The notes beneath the pieces are model-generated. The model saw nothing but the letters and a program-made list of their open reading frames with translations. It ran no database searches and was not told where the DNA came from. From positions 819,501-883,500 of the forward strand of contig JAJTWR010000314.1 of the NCBI GenBank assembly GCA_021613335.1: 64,000 nt of DNA, written 5' to 3'. The stretch's first letter is position 1, and the number at the start of each line of letters is the position of its first letter. The translations under genes were made by a program, and so were the position numbers. This stretch comes from Whitmania pigra. Its lineage: Eukaryota > Annelida > Clitellata > Hirudinida > Haemopidae. Shown here in pieces: positions 1 to 14,900 of this stretch.

Positions 1-2914
1 TCTGCTACTGAGAGCAGTTTTTGATATTTTCAAATTTGATTATTTAGCTTTTAAAATTTTGCAGAATAAACATTTCGAGGTTTTAATTCTGAGGAATTAT
101 TCAACTAAAGCCACGGTGACCTCTGCAAAAATAACTTGCGACCTTGCACTCGTGACTGAGTTATGCATTTAGAGGTTTGTAAGGTTTGTGCTAAGATTAA
201 GTTAATTGGAGCTAGTTAGATATTCATTGAAATAATTAACTTGCAACTGGTTGCTTAACTTATTTTATTTGCATAAGTTATGCTTTGACAATTCAGCTTT
301 GTGATCCGGTATGCATCTGACAGGTGCATTAAATTTGAGCAGAACGTGCAATAAACGGTCCTTTTTCTGCTTGTATGTTTTAATTATAAATTGTTTTTGA
401 TTTAATTATTGTGCATTGTCTCATGTAATAAATAAGTATAGGTTATTCTATTTACAAAAATTGTAATCTCATTTTGGCATTACCTTTTGCAAGTTTTGTT
501 TGAAATTTGTTTTGCATACCTTGAATAGTTTACTTTCCTGTATATTCTTGTTTTGCGTAACACCATATATCTGATATTAATATTGTTATGAATGTTACTT
601 TAATTGTTTGTAAACAGTTTACAGTTTCAACAGTAAAGGCACTCTGAGGTTATACTACTATATAGGTTACGTGCCTGCATACGGCGGTAATGGCAACAGT
701 CGTAATGTGTCGTGTTCGAAACCCAGCCTGCACTGCCTCAAGCGCCCTTGGGAAGGAGCGCTATATAAATGAAGTTACAATACTAAAAATTTAAAATTAA
801 AATAAAAACATTTTTATCAAAATAAGCTGAAGAGATTCTCACATTTAATTTTATCAGAATTTGATTTTATGCTTGCGTGCTCTCTTGAGTTTTGATTTTT
901 TATATTTTTCTTCCTACTTTTTGACATTTCAATAAAGATTGCACCATTTTATTGTGGCAGCTGCGATGTTTAGGATGTTTAGTAATATTAACGGACGCAA
1001 AAATGTCTGCATTAGAAATTGCAAACATCTGAAATCTTAACTCATCAGTATTTTATTTTCAATTTTTTGCCAATTTGTGATATCTAGCTTTGAAATCAGT
1101 TGGTTGAAATAACTTTTTTAAACCGAAACGTGGATGACCGCGTTGGATGGCAAATGTTGTTCAATAGAATTTAATTTTCCTGCTGACTCATTGTGTTGGT
1201 ATGTGGAAAAAAAACCACGCTCTTGTTCCGTCCTTTATATGGCAAAATCAAAATGTCGCTGCATTTATTATGATAATAAGCACCTGCTGTGGCTTAAAGG
1301 TCATGTTAAGTCCTCCGTCATGTGCAATGTTTGAGTGAAATTTCCAGGCAGAATGAAGGAAGAATGAAAGTTATTACATGGAAAAGCACACCTTGACCTT
1401 TGTTTTCTGTTTGTACTTTCGTCTTATTTATGAATTTTGATTTGTATTTTCACATTCCAATTTGCAGCATCAATCATTGATTGTCAATCTAAACTAGATG
1501 GAAGTTGTAGATTAATTTTCCCAAGTCATCAAAATTTGGGAAGTATTTTCTTCAAATTTTTTATTTCATTTCATCCAAATTGATTAAAGACTGAATCCAT
1601 TGATCTACTGGTGTTTATTTGGATGTCTGGAATCTTAGGATTGCATGTTAGCCATACTTGATGCTTCATATTTTGGTCTATTAGTCATCATTATTTTTCA
1701 CCTAATCTTTTACTTAGTGCTAATTGATTCATTATCTTCATCTAGATCTTTGCTTTGGTAGATTTGCTCCATTCCAACTTGTTTGATTAATATTTGATTT
1801 ATTATTTAATTATTTGGAATGTATGTTATAAATTGCATTGCATTTACTATACGAACGTTAAACGTGTTCATTATATTTGTAATAATTATCAAAATTGCTA
1901 ATAGTTATTTCCCTTTTTATTTTGACTTGTATTTTTCTTCTGTCATGTCCGTTTAAGAATTCTGACTAAATCAATCGTTAGTATAATATAATTATTAAAT
2001 AAGCCTCAAATAGTGTGTTAAAAAATAATTTAATATTAATAATAATAATAATAAAATTTCTTGGATAAATAGCTGTCAACTCTTGCTTTTTGACCCTTCT
2101 TGAGACTGAATTTCAGACTGTCAAATGTGGTGTTTAAAATTTGAGCAAAGCAACATTTAAAAAACCATTTCTTGGTCATTATCCGAAAATATTTCTGAGA
2201 CAAAGTTTGGTGCCATTGACGATCATGTTTAGTCCATTAGCTGCGTCTGTCTTTGTCCCATCTTAAAGATTCTTCATCAGCAACCTCTTCTTATATTGTG
2301 TGGCTTTGTGTTTTCAATTCAGGTGACGAGATGTCATTCTTAAGCCGTCGGCATTACCCGAAGAGACTGTGGCTTTTACGCAACCTACCTGTTTTTGTTA
2401 CAATTCCACTTTACAGCATTTTGCCCAGTAATTACAAACTTAATTAATCAGCTCATTCAGCAACATTAAAGCTTTGATAAGATCTTCAAAAGAAGCGATG
2501 TTTTGAAGTAGTTGAAAATACACATATATCTCCTTGCAAACGACCTTGTTTGTTGTACTGTTATTGCTTAACAGGTTGTTAGCCTGGCTTCAGAATTCTT
2601 TTTTTTTTTTTACATCTTCCTTCCATTTTTTGTATCTATTTTTGTTTACAGTTTTAAGCCTTATATTTATTTAAAATCATTTTATTTATAATTTAAATAA
2701 AACTTTAAGTTAAGAGGGTAAGGCCTGCAATCTTGTTTCATTGCTTTAAAGCATTAATTAAAAATAGAATTAAGATTGCTTACAATAAAGTTTAGGCAAT
2801 CACTGTTAAATATCATCATCATCATCATCTTCTTTCATTTGACATTTAAACCATTCACGCCAAAGTTTCTGTTAAGTATTCTTCAACGATTACTCTCTTT
2901 CCTCGCCACTTCAG
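1..2914. other. Probable intron or 5' flank of the KASH gene
   Basis: This AT-rich stretch has no reading frame that looks like coding sequence. It holds one SINE-like element (666-783) and a short AAT run near 2035-2055. The first supported exon of the KASH gene starts at 2915 behind a splice acceptor, so this is most likely intron. Calponin-homology domains, common at the N terminus of large nesprins, are not visible here. Confidence 0.5.
666..783 (+). mobile_element. tRNA-derived SINE-like element, copy 1 (5'-truncated)
   Basis: A segment of about 118 bp is nearly identical to segments at 35385-35540 and, reversed, at 43977-44142. It contains a pol III B-box-like motif (GTTCGAAACCC, near 714-724) and ends in a TATAAATGAAGTTACAAT-type tail. 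The A-box-like part seen in copy 3 is missing, so this copy is 5'-truncated. Three dispersed copies with a B box support a tRNA-derived SINE. Family name unknown. Confidence 0.7.
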
Positions 2915-5900
2915 AAGGAGAAAAGAACTTCAAAGTTTTCAAAGTCAGAGCTGAAGAGACAGTCTGAGCTGAAGAGGAATCAGTGTCAACCTGTGCTCGT
3001 CAGGTTGGAGAACGTCGAGCGTCGTCTCAAGTATTTGGTTTCCGTCGCCGACGAGAATCATCAGGAATTTTGGAATTTGAGGGGAGATTATCAGGTTGTA
3101 AAGCTGTTTCGTTTTGCTAGTTTATTTGATATCGTGGATTTTATTGATTGTGATTTTAAACAGTTAGTTAATGGTAGTTTTGCTGTATCATCATCATTAT
3201 TATTATTATTTTAAAGGCTAATTTATTACAGACAATTAATTTAAATGCATTACTGTTATTAGCAAAATCATTAAATTAGTCATTATTAGATATATTTTTT
3301 TAAATTATTATTATTATTATTGAATAATAAATTCCAGTAATCAATTGCATCCCTTGAAACTAACAGCTCCGTGTCAGCGATTACAAAATGTTGGAGAAAG
3401 ATACGGAAGAGATAAAGAGGGAGTGGTCGTCTTTGCCACCAGTGGAAGGTGAGGATCTCATGGAGGACATAGATGATCTTCACTCTTCCATTAAAATACT
3501 CCTGGAAAAACTTAGGCTGGAGTTTGACAAAAAGGTGGGTGGTTTGGAGACATTAGCGGTGCAAGGATAGCAGTATCTAACTGCATTTGAATGTTGTTGC
3601 CACATGATACATTTGTTTTGTGTATATTTAATTATTATTTTTATTTAATTGAAATAAAAGATTATTATTATTATTATTTTATTTAATTCTACTAGCCTCC
3701 AGTGAAGTCCATCAGAGAGAAGACAATTCAGGAGATTGGGAATGAATGTCGAGATTTGTACAAGCAGTTGGTCGAACTGAGATCGACCTGGAGTGAATAT
3801 TGCCTCCATCATCCAGGCGATCTCAATAGCTGGATTATAAAAAGGAATAATGTCGATGTAAGTTCGCTTCTTTGGTTGATGATTTTTTGGGGCAGGATTA
3901 GGATGCTATGATGTTCTTGACTACCTGTTTGGTGGTATTGATGATCAAATGTTTTCTGGGTGACAAATTCATGGGAAATTCTATACTTTCTGGCTTTCTA
4001 AGTGCATGTTGGGATATTGCCTTCTAATACTAAGTCTTTTGTGTTCAGGTATTCTTTAAATGTTTTTATATTTATATCTCTATTTAAAATATCTCTTAGC
4101 ATCTCTTTGTTTTATGTAATTAATTAACCGCCTACCAATCACTACCACTACAGCACGTGCAGCAGAACTTGGAAATGTTGAAAGAGAAGTTTGACCACCT
4201 GAAGTTGAAAGCAGAAAAGGAAAGGATGCATTGGCAATCTGATAATAGTTTTGCAGAATTCACGAAATTCTACAGAACCTTCTACAATGATTACATTATA
4301 TACCAAATCATCTTTGTCAAAGAAGTATGTTGTTTTAATATCTAAATTTATTCATCCTCTTTATAAATATTTAATTTATATTTTTTTGTATATAATTGTT
4401 CGTTCGGTGCGCATACGTTTCGGAAAGACTTTAGTGTTGAAATCTTTTTTCAGGAATTCACAAAGTTCCCTCAAGCCAGACCTAATCCCGAGAAAGCCAG
4501 AGAGGCAAAGTCTATCCTTTGCCAGGTGTATATTGTAAGAATTAAAGAGCTGCAGATCACCCTGGAAGAACTCATGAGTGGAAAAAAAGGTGACTCGTCT
4601 GAAACAAGTCAACACATTGAGGAGCTGAGAAAGGAGTTGAATTTGATTAAAAAAGGGGTAGATTCTCTGGAAACGGAATGGATTGTTGTCGATGTTGGGA
4701 AGGCAGATCCGGTGGAGGGTCTCTCCAGTCTGTTTCGGCAAGTCTCGCACGAACTGGAGGAAAGCCGAATTAAAATCTACAGACCTGTTAGTTGATGTTC
4801 TGACATGATTATCTTGTAAAAGCTGTTTTTAATTTATTTAATTGGTAGATGGACAATTTTATGTTAAAGAATTCATTATTGGAGAGATTTACTTTTACAT
4901 ATTACAAAATGTCAGTAGACAAAAAAATATGCAACATGCTATTTTTACTGATTGCATCACCATGCCACTATTTCTATTTTTAGCCTCAGAGAACAAAGAA
5001 CCTCACAAAAGCAGAGCAACACCAAGTCTTAGAAACAAAGAAGTCGTTATTCCAGCCTTATCTGGACAGATTTAAACTGTTGAGGCAGCAGCTTTCTGAG
5101 GTTTTGAGCACCTCAGGTAATGAAAAGCCAGAGGATGCTTTGATCAGACAGAGCAAGATTCAGAAACTTTCAGAGGAGATTGAAGATTCAAAACATCAAA
5201 TAGATCGTTTAATTCTTGAGTGGAAGGAAGTTCCAGTTCAGGGATTCAACATTGAAAATGATTTTAAAATCGTTTTTGACGAAATCACCTCGGAGATGAA
5301 GAAAATCCAGAGGAAACCAGATGGCAGCTTCTCATTGCAAACTCCCAAAAAGGATATTCCGTCCGAGAAAGTAAAGACGAAGGAGGATTTGAAAGTCAAA
5401 TATGAAGAACTGAACAGAAAACTTGAAGAACTGAGGAAGCTCTGGATGAATTACGCTTCCGAGCAACCAAGCGAGGAAAGGACTTGGAAAATAAAAAAGA
5501 AAAATATTGATAACATCCAATCAGACCTGGATGATTTAAGAAAGGAGTTTGTTAAACTGAGAACTGGAATTGTTGTGGAATGGGAGGTTCTAGAAGGGGA
5601 TCCATCTGTTCACTTTGAGGAGCTTTACAGGGGACTCCATGATGATTACACTGCTTACCTCATCTCATTTGTCAAAGAGGAATTCACAAGGTTTCCTCAA
5701 GCCAAGATTAACCAGGAGAAAGCCAGAGAAGCAAAATTTGCTCTGTGTCAGCCATATTTTGTGAGGATAAGGGAGCTACAAGTGGCTCAGGAAGAACTGA
5801 TGAAAGGGGGAAAGAGTGATTTGCCTGAGACAAGGAAACTCATTGAAGAACTCAGAAAGGAGATGATTTTGGTGCAAAAAGGAGTTGATGCCCTGGAGAC

Positions 5901-8900
5901 GGAATGGGCGGGAGTTGATGTTGGGCGATCAGATCCAGTTGATGATCTCTCCAGACTGTTTAGCCAGGTGTCACACAAGATGGAAGAGAACAGGGTCAGA
6001 ATCTATAGACCCCCTCAGAAAACAAAAACACTCACAAAAGAGGAACAGGTTATTGCAGTTGAAACAAAGAAGTCTTTGTTCCAGCCCTACCTAGATAAAA
6101 TACAACTTCTGAAGCAACAGCTCTTGGAGGCAATCAGTTCTGTTCCTGAACAAGAGGCTCCAGAAGAGCTTCTTATAAGAGAGAAAAGAGTTCAGAAAAT
6201 TTCTAATGAATTAAGCGACACAAAGAATCATGTTGATCAATTGAGTCTTGAGTGGAAAGGAGTTCCAGTAGAAGGTCTCCGTCTTGAAGAAGATATTGCA
6301 ACTCTTTATAAAGATGCTGCCTTGGTGCTTAAGGAAATTCCAAAAGGAGCAGATGGAAAGTTCATCATTAAGAAGACCATCAAAGTTACTCAAGAGAAAC
6401 CGACCTATCAGCATCTTTTGGACAAATTATCTGAACTCTGTAAGCAGTTGAATGCTGTCCAGCAAGACAAGAGTGATAACTCCAGGAAAGGGCAAGACAA
6501 AAAAAAGAAGGTAAAAGATTTGGAAAAGGAAATTGAAGCAACGAAAAAAAGCCTGGATAAGTTGGATGTAAATTGGAGGATTCACAAAGTGGAAGTATTT
6601 GATCCTTACTCAAATGTTGGTCCAATCTTCTTTGATTTTGGTCTTGGAGAGGACAAATCTGAAGAGCCTACTGCGGCAAAATTTTCAGAGGATCAAGCAT
6701 CAAAAGAAGCGGTAAAAAAACCTCCCTATCAACATCTGCTTGATAAATTGTCTGAACTCAGCCTTACTAGAGAGGCCCTGTCCAAAGAGATTGTTAAAGA
6801 CTCCAAGCAGGATAAGCAAAAGGACAAAAAACTTAAGGAGCTGGATAATGAGATTGAAGTGGCGGTGAAGGAATTAAACAAGTTAGATGAGAACTGGAGA
6901 ATTCATCCAGTGAAGGGATTTGATTCCTATTCAAATTTTGGCAGCATACTCAGTGACTTGATACCGCCCGAACCTGTTGAAGGTTCTCAAATCTCACAAA
7001 CCGATGATGATGAGAAAATGGATATTTTGAGAAAAAAGAATATAGAATATGAGCCTCTGCTGGAAAGACTCTCAGCTCTGCAGAAGAAATGGAATGAACT
7101 TGGCCTACAAATTTTCCCAAAGCATTCAAAACTTAAAAAGCAGAGGGATATTGATTTAAAGGAAGTTGAAGCTGAAATGGATCAGATAAAAGAGAAATTG
7201 ACAGAGTTGGACAAAAAATGGAAAGATTTCAAGATCGTTATGGATCCAAACACTGTGGATCCGGTGAAAGCTGTGTCAGATTTATTCCTGTCTCTCAAAA
7301 GCCAACTTGTTTCTGATAATGAACCTGAAGAAAGTAATAGTAAATCATTAGAAAGGAAGGAGGAAGTTTACAGACCACTTTTAGATAGAATGAATGAAAT
7401 TACTATCGAATTGGAAGACACTCTGAAGAAATTAACCCTGCCTGGTCAGGATGAAAATACAATAAAGCTCAACAGAGATCGAATCAAACAACTAAAAGAT
7501 GAGTCAAACAAGTTATCACAAGAACTTGAAGCTCTGGAATTTGATTGGGAGGATGTTCATTGGGAAGGAATACAAGTGCCAGCAAGTGGGACTTCAGTCA
7601 TATCACAGGATCCAAGTGAAGTATTCCAAAGGCTAAAAGAAAAACTAAGGAGAAACCTTGATAATCTGGATGAAATACAGAAAAGTCAGGAAATTATAAG
7701 AAAAGAGTTTGAAGCGAAGGAATTTAAAATGCAAGAATATGGTCCACTGCTGAAAAGGTGCCATGAACTTGAAATCAAACTGTCGGAGCTCTTAAAACCA
7801 GTTATTGTGAACAGTGAAGAGGAACTCCAAGCAAAAGTAGAAACAATACAGAAATTGGAAAAGGAAATTGGAGAGGTGAAATCAGGTATGGATGCTCTTG
7901 ACATGGTATGGAAGGGTGTGAAAGTGGGAGATGATGAAACCATTCCAAAAACATCTGACATCATAAAGAAGTTCAATGAATCAATTCAGACAATTAAATT
8001 GAAGCTTCCAAAGAAAGAGGATATTGCCAAGGAAAAGGCAGAATCAAAGAAGAGAGCTTATGATCCGCTTTTGAAGAGGTACCATGAACTTGAAAATAAA
8101 CTGTCTGAGCTTCTTAAACCAGTTGCTGTGAACAGTGAAGAGGAACTCCAAGCAAAAGTAGAAACATTACAGAAATTGGAAAAGGAAATTGGAGAAGTGA
8201 AATCAGGCATAGACACTCTTGATTTAGAATGGAAAGGAGTGAAGGTGGGGGATGTTGACCCCATTCCAGCAACATCTGATATCATAAAGAAGTTCAATGA
8301 ATCAATTCAGACAATTAAGTTGAAACTTCCAAAGAAAGAGGATATTGCCAAAGAAAAGGCAGAATCAAAGAAGAGAGCTTATGATCCGCTTTTGAAGAGG
8401 TACCATGAACTTGAAAATAAACTGTCTGAGCTTCTTAAACCAGTTGCTGTGAACAGTGAAGAGGAACTCCAAGCAAAAGTAGAAACAATACAGAAATTGG
8501 AAAAAGAAATTGGAGAAGTGAAATCAGGCATAGACACCCTTGATTTAGAATGGAAAGGAGTGAAGGTTGGGGATGTTGACCCCATTCCAGCAACATCTGA
8601 TATCATAAAGAAGTTCAATGAATCAATTCAGACAGTTAAATTGAAGCTTCCAAAGAAAGAGGATATTGCCAAGGAAAAGGCAGAATCAAAGAAGAGAGCT
8701 TATGATCCGCTTTTGAAGAGGTACCATGAACTTGAAAAGAAACTGTCTGAGCTTCTAAAACCAGTTGCTGTGAACAGTGAAGAGGAACTCCAAGCAAAAG
8801 TAGAAACAATACAGAAATTGGAAAAAGAAATTGGAGAAGTGAAATCAGGCATAGACACCCTTGATTTAGAATGGAAAGGAGTGAAGGTTGGGGATGTTGA

Positions 8901-11900
8901 CCCCATTCCAGCAACATCTGATATCATAAAGAAGTTCAATGAATCAATTCAGACAGTTAAATTGAAGCTTCCAAAGAAAGAGGATATTGCCAAGGAAAAG
9001 GCAGAATCAAAGAAGAGAGCTTATGATCCGCTTTTGAAGAGGTACCATGAACTTGAAAAGAAACTGTCTGAGCTTCTAAAACCAATTGCTGTGAACAGTG
9101 AAGAGGAACTCCAAGCAAAAGTAGAAACAATACAGAAATTGGAAAAAGAAATTGGAGAAGTGAAATCAGGTATAGACACTCTTGATTTAGAATGGAAGGG
9201 AGTGAAGGTGGGGGATGTTGACCCCATTCCAGCAACATCTGATATCATAAAGAAGTTCAATGAATCAATTCAGACAATTAAGTTGAAACTTCCAAAGAAA
9301 GAGGATATTGTCAAAGAAAAGGCAGAATCAAAGAAGAGAGCTTATGATCCGCTTTTGAAGAGGTACCATGAACTTGAAAATAAACTGTCTGAGCTTCTTA
9401 AACCAGTTGCTGTGAACAGTGAAGAGGAACTCCAAGCAAAAGTAGAAACATTACAGAAATTGGAAAAGGAAATTGGAGAAGTGAAATCAGGCATAGACAC
9501 TCTTGATTTAGAATGGAAAGGAGTGAAGGTGGGGGATGTTGACCCCATTCCAGCAACATCTGATATCATAAAGAAGTTCAATGAATCAATTCAGACAGTT
9601 AAATTGAAACTTCCAAAGAAAGAGGATATTGTGAAGGAAAAGGCAGAATCAAAGAAGAGAGCTTATGATCCGCTTTTGAAGAGGTACCATGAACTTGAAA
9701 ATAAACTGTCTGAGCTTCTAAAACCAGTTGCTGTGAACAGTGAAGAGGAACTCCAAGCAAAAGTAGAAACAATACAGAAATTGGAAAAGGAAATTGGAGA
9801 GGTGAAATCAGGTATAGACACTCTTGATTTAGAATGGAAAGGAGTGAAGGTTGGGGATGTTGACCCCATTCCAGCAACATCTGATATCATAAAGAAGTTC
9901 AATGAATCAATTCAGACAGTTAAATTGAAGCTTCCAAAGAAAGAGGATATTGTGAAGGAAAAGGCAGAATCAAAGAAGAGAGCTTATGATCCGCTTTTGA
10001 AGAGGTACCATGAACTTGAAAAGAAACTGTCTGAGCTTCTAAAACCAATTGCTGTGAACAGTGAAGAGGAACTCCAAGCAAAAGTAGAAACAATACAGAA
10101 ATTGGAAAAAGAAATTGGAGAAGTGAAATCAGGCATAGACACCCTTGATTTAGAATGGAAGGGAGTGAAGGTGGGGGATGTTGACCCCATTCCAGCAACA
10201 TCTGATATCATAAAGAAGTTCAATGAATCAATTCAGACAATTAAGTTGAAACTTCCAAAGAAAGAGGATATTGCCAAAGAAAAGGCAGAATCAAAGAAGA
10301 GAGCTTATGATCCGCTTTTGAAGAGGTACCATGAACTTGAAAATAAACTGTCTGAGCTTCTAAAACCAGTTGCTGTGAACAGTGAAGAGGAACTCCAAGC
10401 AAAAGTAGAAACAATACAGAAATTGGAAAAAGAAATTGGAGAGGTGAAATCAGGCATAGACACCCTTGATTTAGAATGGAAAGGAGTGAAGGTTGGGGAT
10501 GTTGACCCCATTCCAGCAACATCTGATATCATAAAGAAGTTCAATGAATCAATTCAGACAATTAAATTGAAGCTTCCAAAGAAAGAGGATATTGCCAAGG
10601 AAAAGGCAGAATCAAAGAAGAGAGCTTATGATCCGCTTTTGAAGAGGTACCATGAACTTGAAAAGAAACTGTCTGAGCTTCTAAAACCAATTGCTGTGAA
10701 CAGTGAAGAGGAACTCCAAGCAAAAGTAGAAACGATACAGAAATTGGAAAAAGAAATTGGAGAAGTGAAATCAGGTATAGACACTCTTGATTTAGAATGG
10801 AAGGGAGTGAAGGTGGGGGATGTTGACCCCATTCCAGCAACATCTGATATCATAAAGAAGTTCAATGAATCAATTCAGACAATTAAGTTGAAACTTCCAA
10901 AGAAAGAGGATATTGCCAAAGAAAAGGCAGAATCAAAGAAGAGAGCTTATGATCCGCTTTTGAAGAGGTACCATGAACTTGAAAATAAACTGTCTGAGCT
11001 TCTTAAACCAGTTGCTGTGAACAGTGAAGAGGAACTCCAAGCAAAAGTAGAAACATTACAGAAATTGGAAAAGGAAATTGGAGAAGTGAAATCAGGCATA
11101 GACACTCTTGATTTAGAATGGAAAGGAGTGAAGGTGGGGGATGTTGACCCCATTCCAGCAACATCTGATATCATAAAGAAGTTCAATGAATCAATTCAGA
11201 CAGTTAAATTGAAACTTCCAAAGAAAGAGGATATTGTGAAGGAAAAGGCAGAATCAAAGAAGAGAGCTTATGATCCGCTTTTGAAGAGGTACCATGAACT
11301 TGAAAATAAACTGTCTGAGCTTCTAAAACCAGTTGCTGTGAACAGTGAAGAGGAACTCCAAGCAAAAGTAGAAACAATACAGAAATTGGAAAAAGAAATT
11401 GGAGAAGTGAAATCAGGCATAGACACCCTTGATTTAGAATGGAAGGGAGTGAAGGTGGGGGATGTTGACCCCATTCCAGCAACATATGACCTCATGAAGA
11501 AGTTCAATGAATCAATTCAGACAATTAAATTGAAGCTTCCAAAGAAAGAAGACATATCCAAGCTGAGTAAGGCAAATGCTGAAAAGACATATGGTCTTGA
11601 AAAATTAAAGGTGTATGGCCCTATCCTGATTGATCTTCAGCAGTTACAGATTGAAGTCAATGAGTGTGGTTTTTATTCTCCCTTGGACCCAGCAAAGCTA
11701 CAAGAAAAACACAAAACTATTAAGGAATTGGAAAGCCTCATCAAGGGTGCAAAAAATGCTTTAGATATGCTGGAAATGGAATGGATGGGTCGGGAAGCAA
11801 AGTTTGAACCAGGAACACTCGACCCTGCATTGGATGCCATGCAGAAATTAAAAAAGCTTCAGGAGGAGTTCCATGCTGTTAAAACACAAGCTGAAAAGCC

Positions 11901-14900
11901 AAGGGAAGAAGTATACAAAAAGAAGGTCGATGTTTACAACCCATTTAAGGTTAAATTGAATGAACTTCTCAGAAGATATTCTGATCTCATGGCAAGTGGC
12001 GATCCTGTCCAAAAAAAATTTGATCTTCTCAGGACATTTGAGGCTGATTTGGAAGATATCAAGAAAGAGGTTTCAGTTTTGGATGAAAACTGGAAAAATA
12101 TCCCTATGATTGGAAAGGATCCTTCTTTGGAAGTTAGTGAGACATTCAATAGTCTGGTTCAACAGCTCCAATCCATCAGAAACAGCTTAAATGAGGAGAG
12201 GGATAGAGAGGAATTGTTGTTGGAAAAGGAAAAGGTATATCATCCCTTCGTAGAAAAATTATCAGCTTTGCAGAGATCTTGTGATGATCTAATTAAGTCT
12301 CTCGATGCCAGAAAAGATATCAAAGGGCTTGAGGATGCACTCAAGAAGACAAGTTCCATAGAAAAGGATCTGAATTCATCAAGAAATCAACTTGTTAAAC
12401 TGGATTTGAAATGGAAAGATGTTCCTTCCAAATTTGATTATGATCCAAGAGAGCAGTGCATGAAGATGCTAACCGATCTGGATGGAGATCTGAAGAAGAT
12501 GATAAATAATGCAGATGCAAAACTGAAGACTTTTCAGGGCGAGATGCACTCGGCAAAAAAGGTCTTTAACAAGGAGGCCGAGTCTTTGGAGGACATCCTT
12601 CGGTCAACCCTTCCCTGGGATGGTCTTGACAATTACCAGCAATTAAGTAAGAAATTCATTCATGGCCAACTAGTCAATGTTCAAAATCTAGAAAGTGATC
12701 TGGACGTTGGCTTAAAAAAATTAGAGACGGTGCTTTCTCAAACAACTCAGAAACTCCAAGACATCAATTCGCCCGAGGCGTCGAAAGAAATTATTGCCGT
12801 AAAAAAGAGGTTTGACGGGCTCAAAGATGCAACTGCAAAGTGGCTTAAAAAGTTGGAACAAAAGAAGAACCAGCTTAGTTCACAACTCCAACTAAGGAAT
12901 ACTAATCTTGAGAAAGAAAAACCAACTGAGAAGAGTTTCAATGAGCTTCAGAATTATTTCTTGTACTTTGGTGATGCCAAAAATAAAGAGTCTGGAAAAG
13001 CTACCAGTAGCAGTAGCTTTTCACTAGAAAATCCTGACACGTGGAAAATTATCCAGCAGTATGATAGAAGCTTGCCTAAGCAGTTGAAATCTGATGTACA
13101 AGAATCATTTCGTTTGGTGAAACAGATTAATGGTGATTCCACTAACAATCCTAATATCGAATCATCTTTAAATGACATTCAAGTCATTAATCAAGAAAAG
13201 GCAAGCACCATGTCGCCCGATCTTCAGGTACTGATGAATCAGAGGCACAAGATGAAGCCTACCTCGTGGAAGTTCAATATTCCTCTGGACATGACATCCA
13301 AATTTACTTGGTTGGATCATCACTGGAGAGAATTAAAAGGAAAACTTTCATCCAAAGATCAATCACTTCATGAACCAAATGTTCTGGCCAAGGAGGTTTT
13401 TAGTCTTCGAGAGAAAATGTATCGAGCGGCAAAACCTCTGTCTGAATGCGTGGATCACCTCAGAATGGACTTTGAAATCGGGTCGGATGTCGATCCGAAA
13501 GAGGCTGCGAAGGATCTCGCAGATGTGAAAAAATTCCACGCTTCATTGGATTCAATAAACCGTGATCTCGAAAATTGCTTGAAGGCCACCAAACCATCAA
13601 TACCAGAAATTGATTCTAGCCTGTACTCCGATGCTTCCAAGGACCTTGAGGTAAACATTGGGAAATTGGAAAATGAGCTTCTCTCAAAACCTGATGGCAA
13701 AGCTGAGGCTGACAAACAGTTTGCTGCTACATTAAAGAAAAAATTTGATGAGATAGAGGGCAGCCTGAAGTCCTTGGAAAATGACACAATGCAACACCTT
13801 TCCTTACCAGCAAATAAGAGACTGCCTAACAAATCGAAGGAGCTATCACGCGCCTGTGGTGATGTAGAGTCAAGCATGGATAGATTGAAGAAGATGCTTG
13901 GATGGAAACTCTCCAACAGCCCCTCATTTTTTCAACATCTCACTCTTCCTCACAGTCTGCCTCACATTGAGTTGAGGCTGAATAACTTGAAGAACAGGCT
14001 AAGCAACGAGTCAACAAAAGCCCAAGAAGGTGATGACCAATCAGATTTGATTTCTTCTCACTTGCAAGAGTACAAGAAATTCCTCGGAGTCGCTGAAGCG
14101 GCACTGAATGAGGAAAACATGAAAACCGTCTTCAACACTCCGCACCATCTCGAAAAGAAAATCAATTCACTACAGAACCTGTTAAACTTTTTGGTCCACC
14201 AAAGGAATCAGACCGAACTGTCGATTAGTTGTGCTTCTCCGAATTTGCAGCAAAAGTTGAAGGAAGAGAAGAAACCATTGGACGACAGGGCCGGAGTGTA
14301 TCTCGAAAAGGGAAATAAACAGTTGGTTTTATTGTTAAAGTTCCTCTCCTCGTGGAAAGACTTGCTCCCACAAATGCAACGGATGGAACTTGAAATTCTG
14401 GAGAAGGAGAGGAAAGCTAAGTTGGGTGAGGTGAAATTGAGTCCTAAAGAACTTAATGGAAAATTGAAGCAGCTAAATGAAATAAAGAGAGAACTGGATG
14501 ACAGTAGGCCAGAAGTGTTGCAGACATTCGCCGAGGCTCGGAGGTTCCTGGAAGAATTCCACGTGCCTTCCGTCGAGTCTAGTCTCCAGGATTTTGAGAA
14601 GAAGTCTGCTAAACTCGATAGCCAAGTAAATGATGCAATTAAAAGGTTCGAAGAGGAGGTCACGGTCAGAGACAGAGTAGATGCTTTGCTTCGTGATTAC
14701 GACAAGACGGCTGATAAGCTGTCCAAACAGTTGATGTCTGCCAAAAAGCTTCTTAACAAGAAGTCACCTACAGTTGAAGACTTCGATAAAATCCAGGAAG
14801 TCTTGCATCAGGTCATTGAGGACCTCAACGAAGCAGGTAAGCTGAAGTCAGAAGCAGACAAAGCTGCTCAGAATCTTCTTTCTTCGGGGTCTGACGACGT

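Noticed and set aside
1134..2447. Open frames at 1134-1334 and 2253-2447
   Set aside because: Short, no recognisable content, no consistent splice sites joining them in phase to the 2915 exon.
8058..11507. Series of minus-strand open frames of 79 and 93 codons repeating every 321 bp
   Set aside because: They are shadows of the plus-strand repeat array; their recurrence simply follows the 321-bp unit.
7735..11586. Possible CRISPR-like or satellite array
   Set aside because: Units are contiguous, in frame and coding, with no spacers; this is a protein repeat array in an animal gene.
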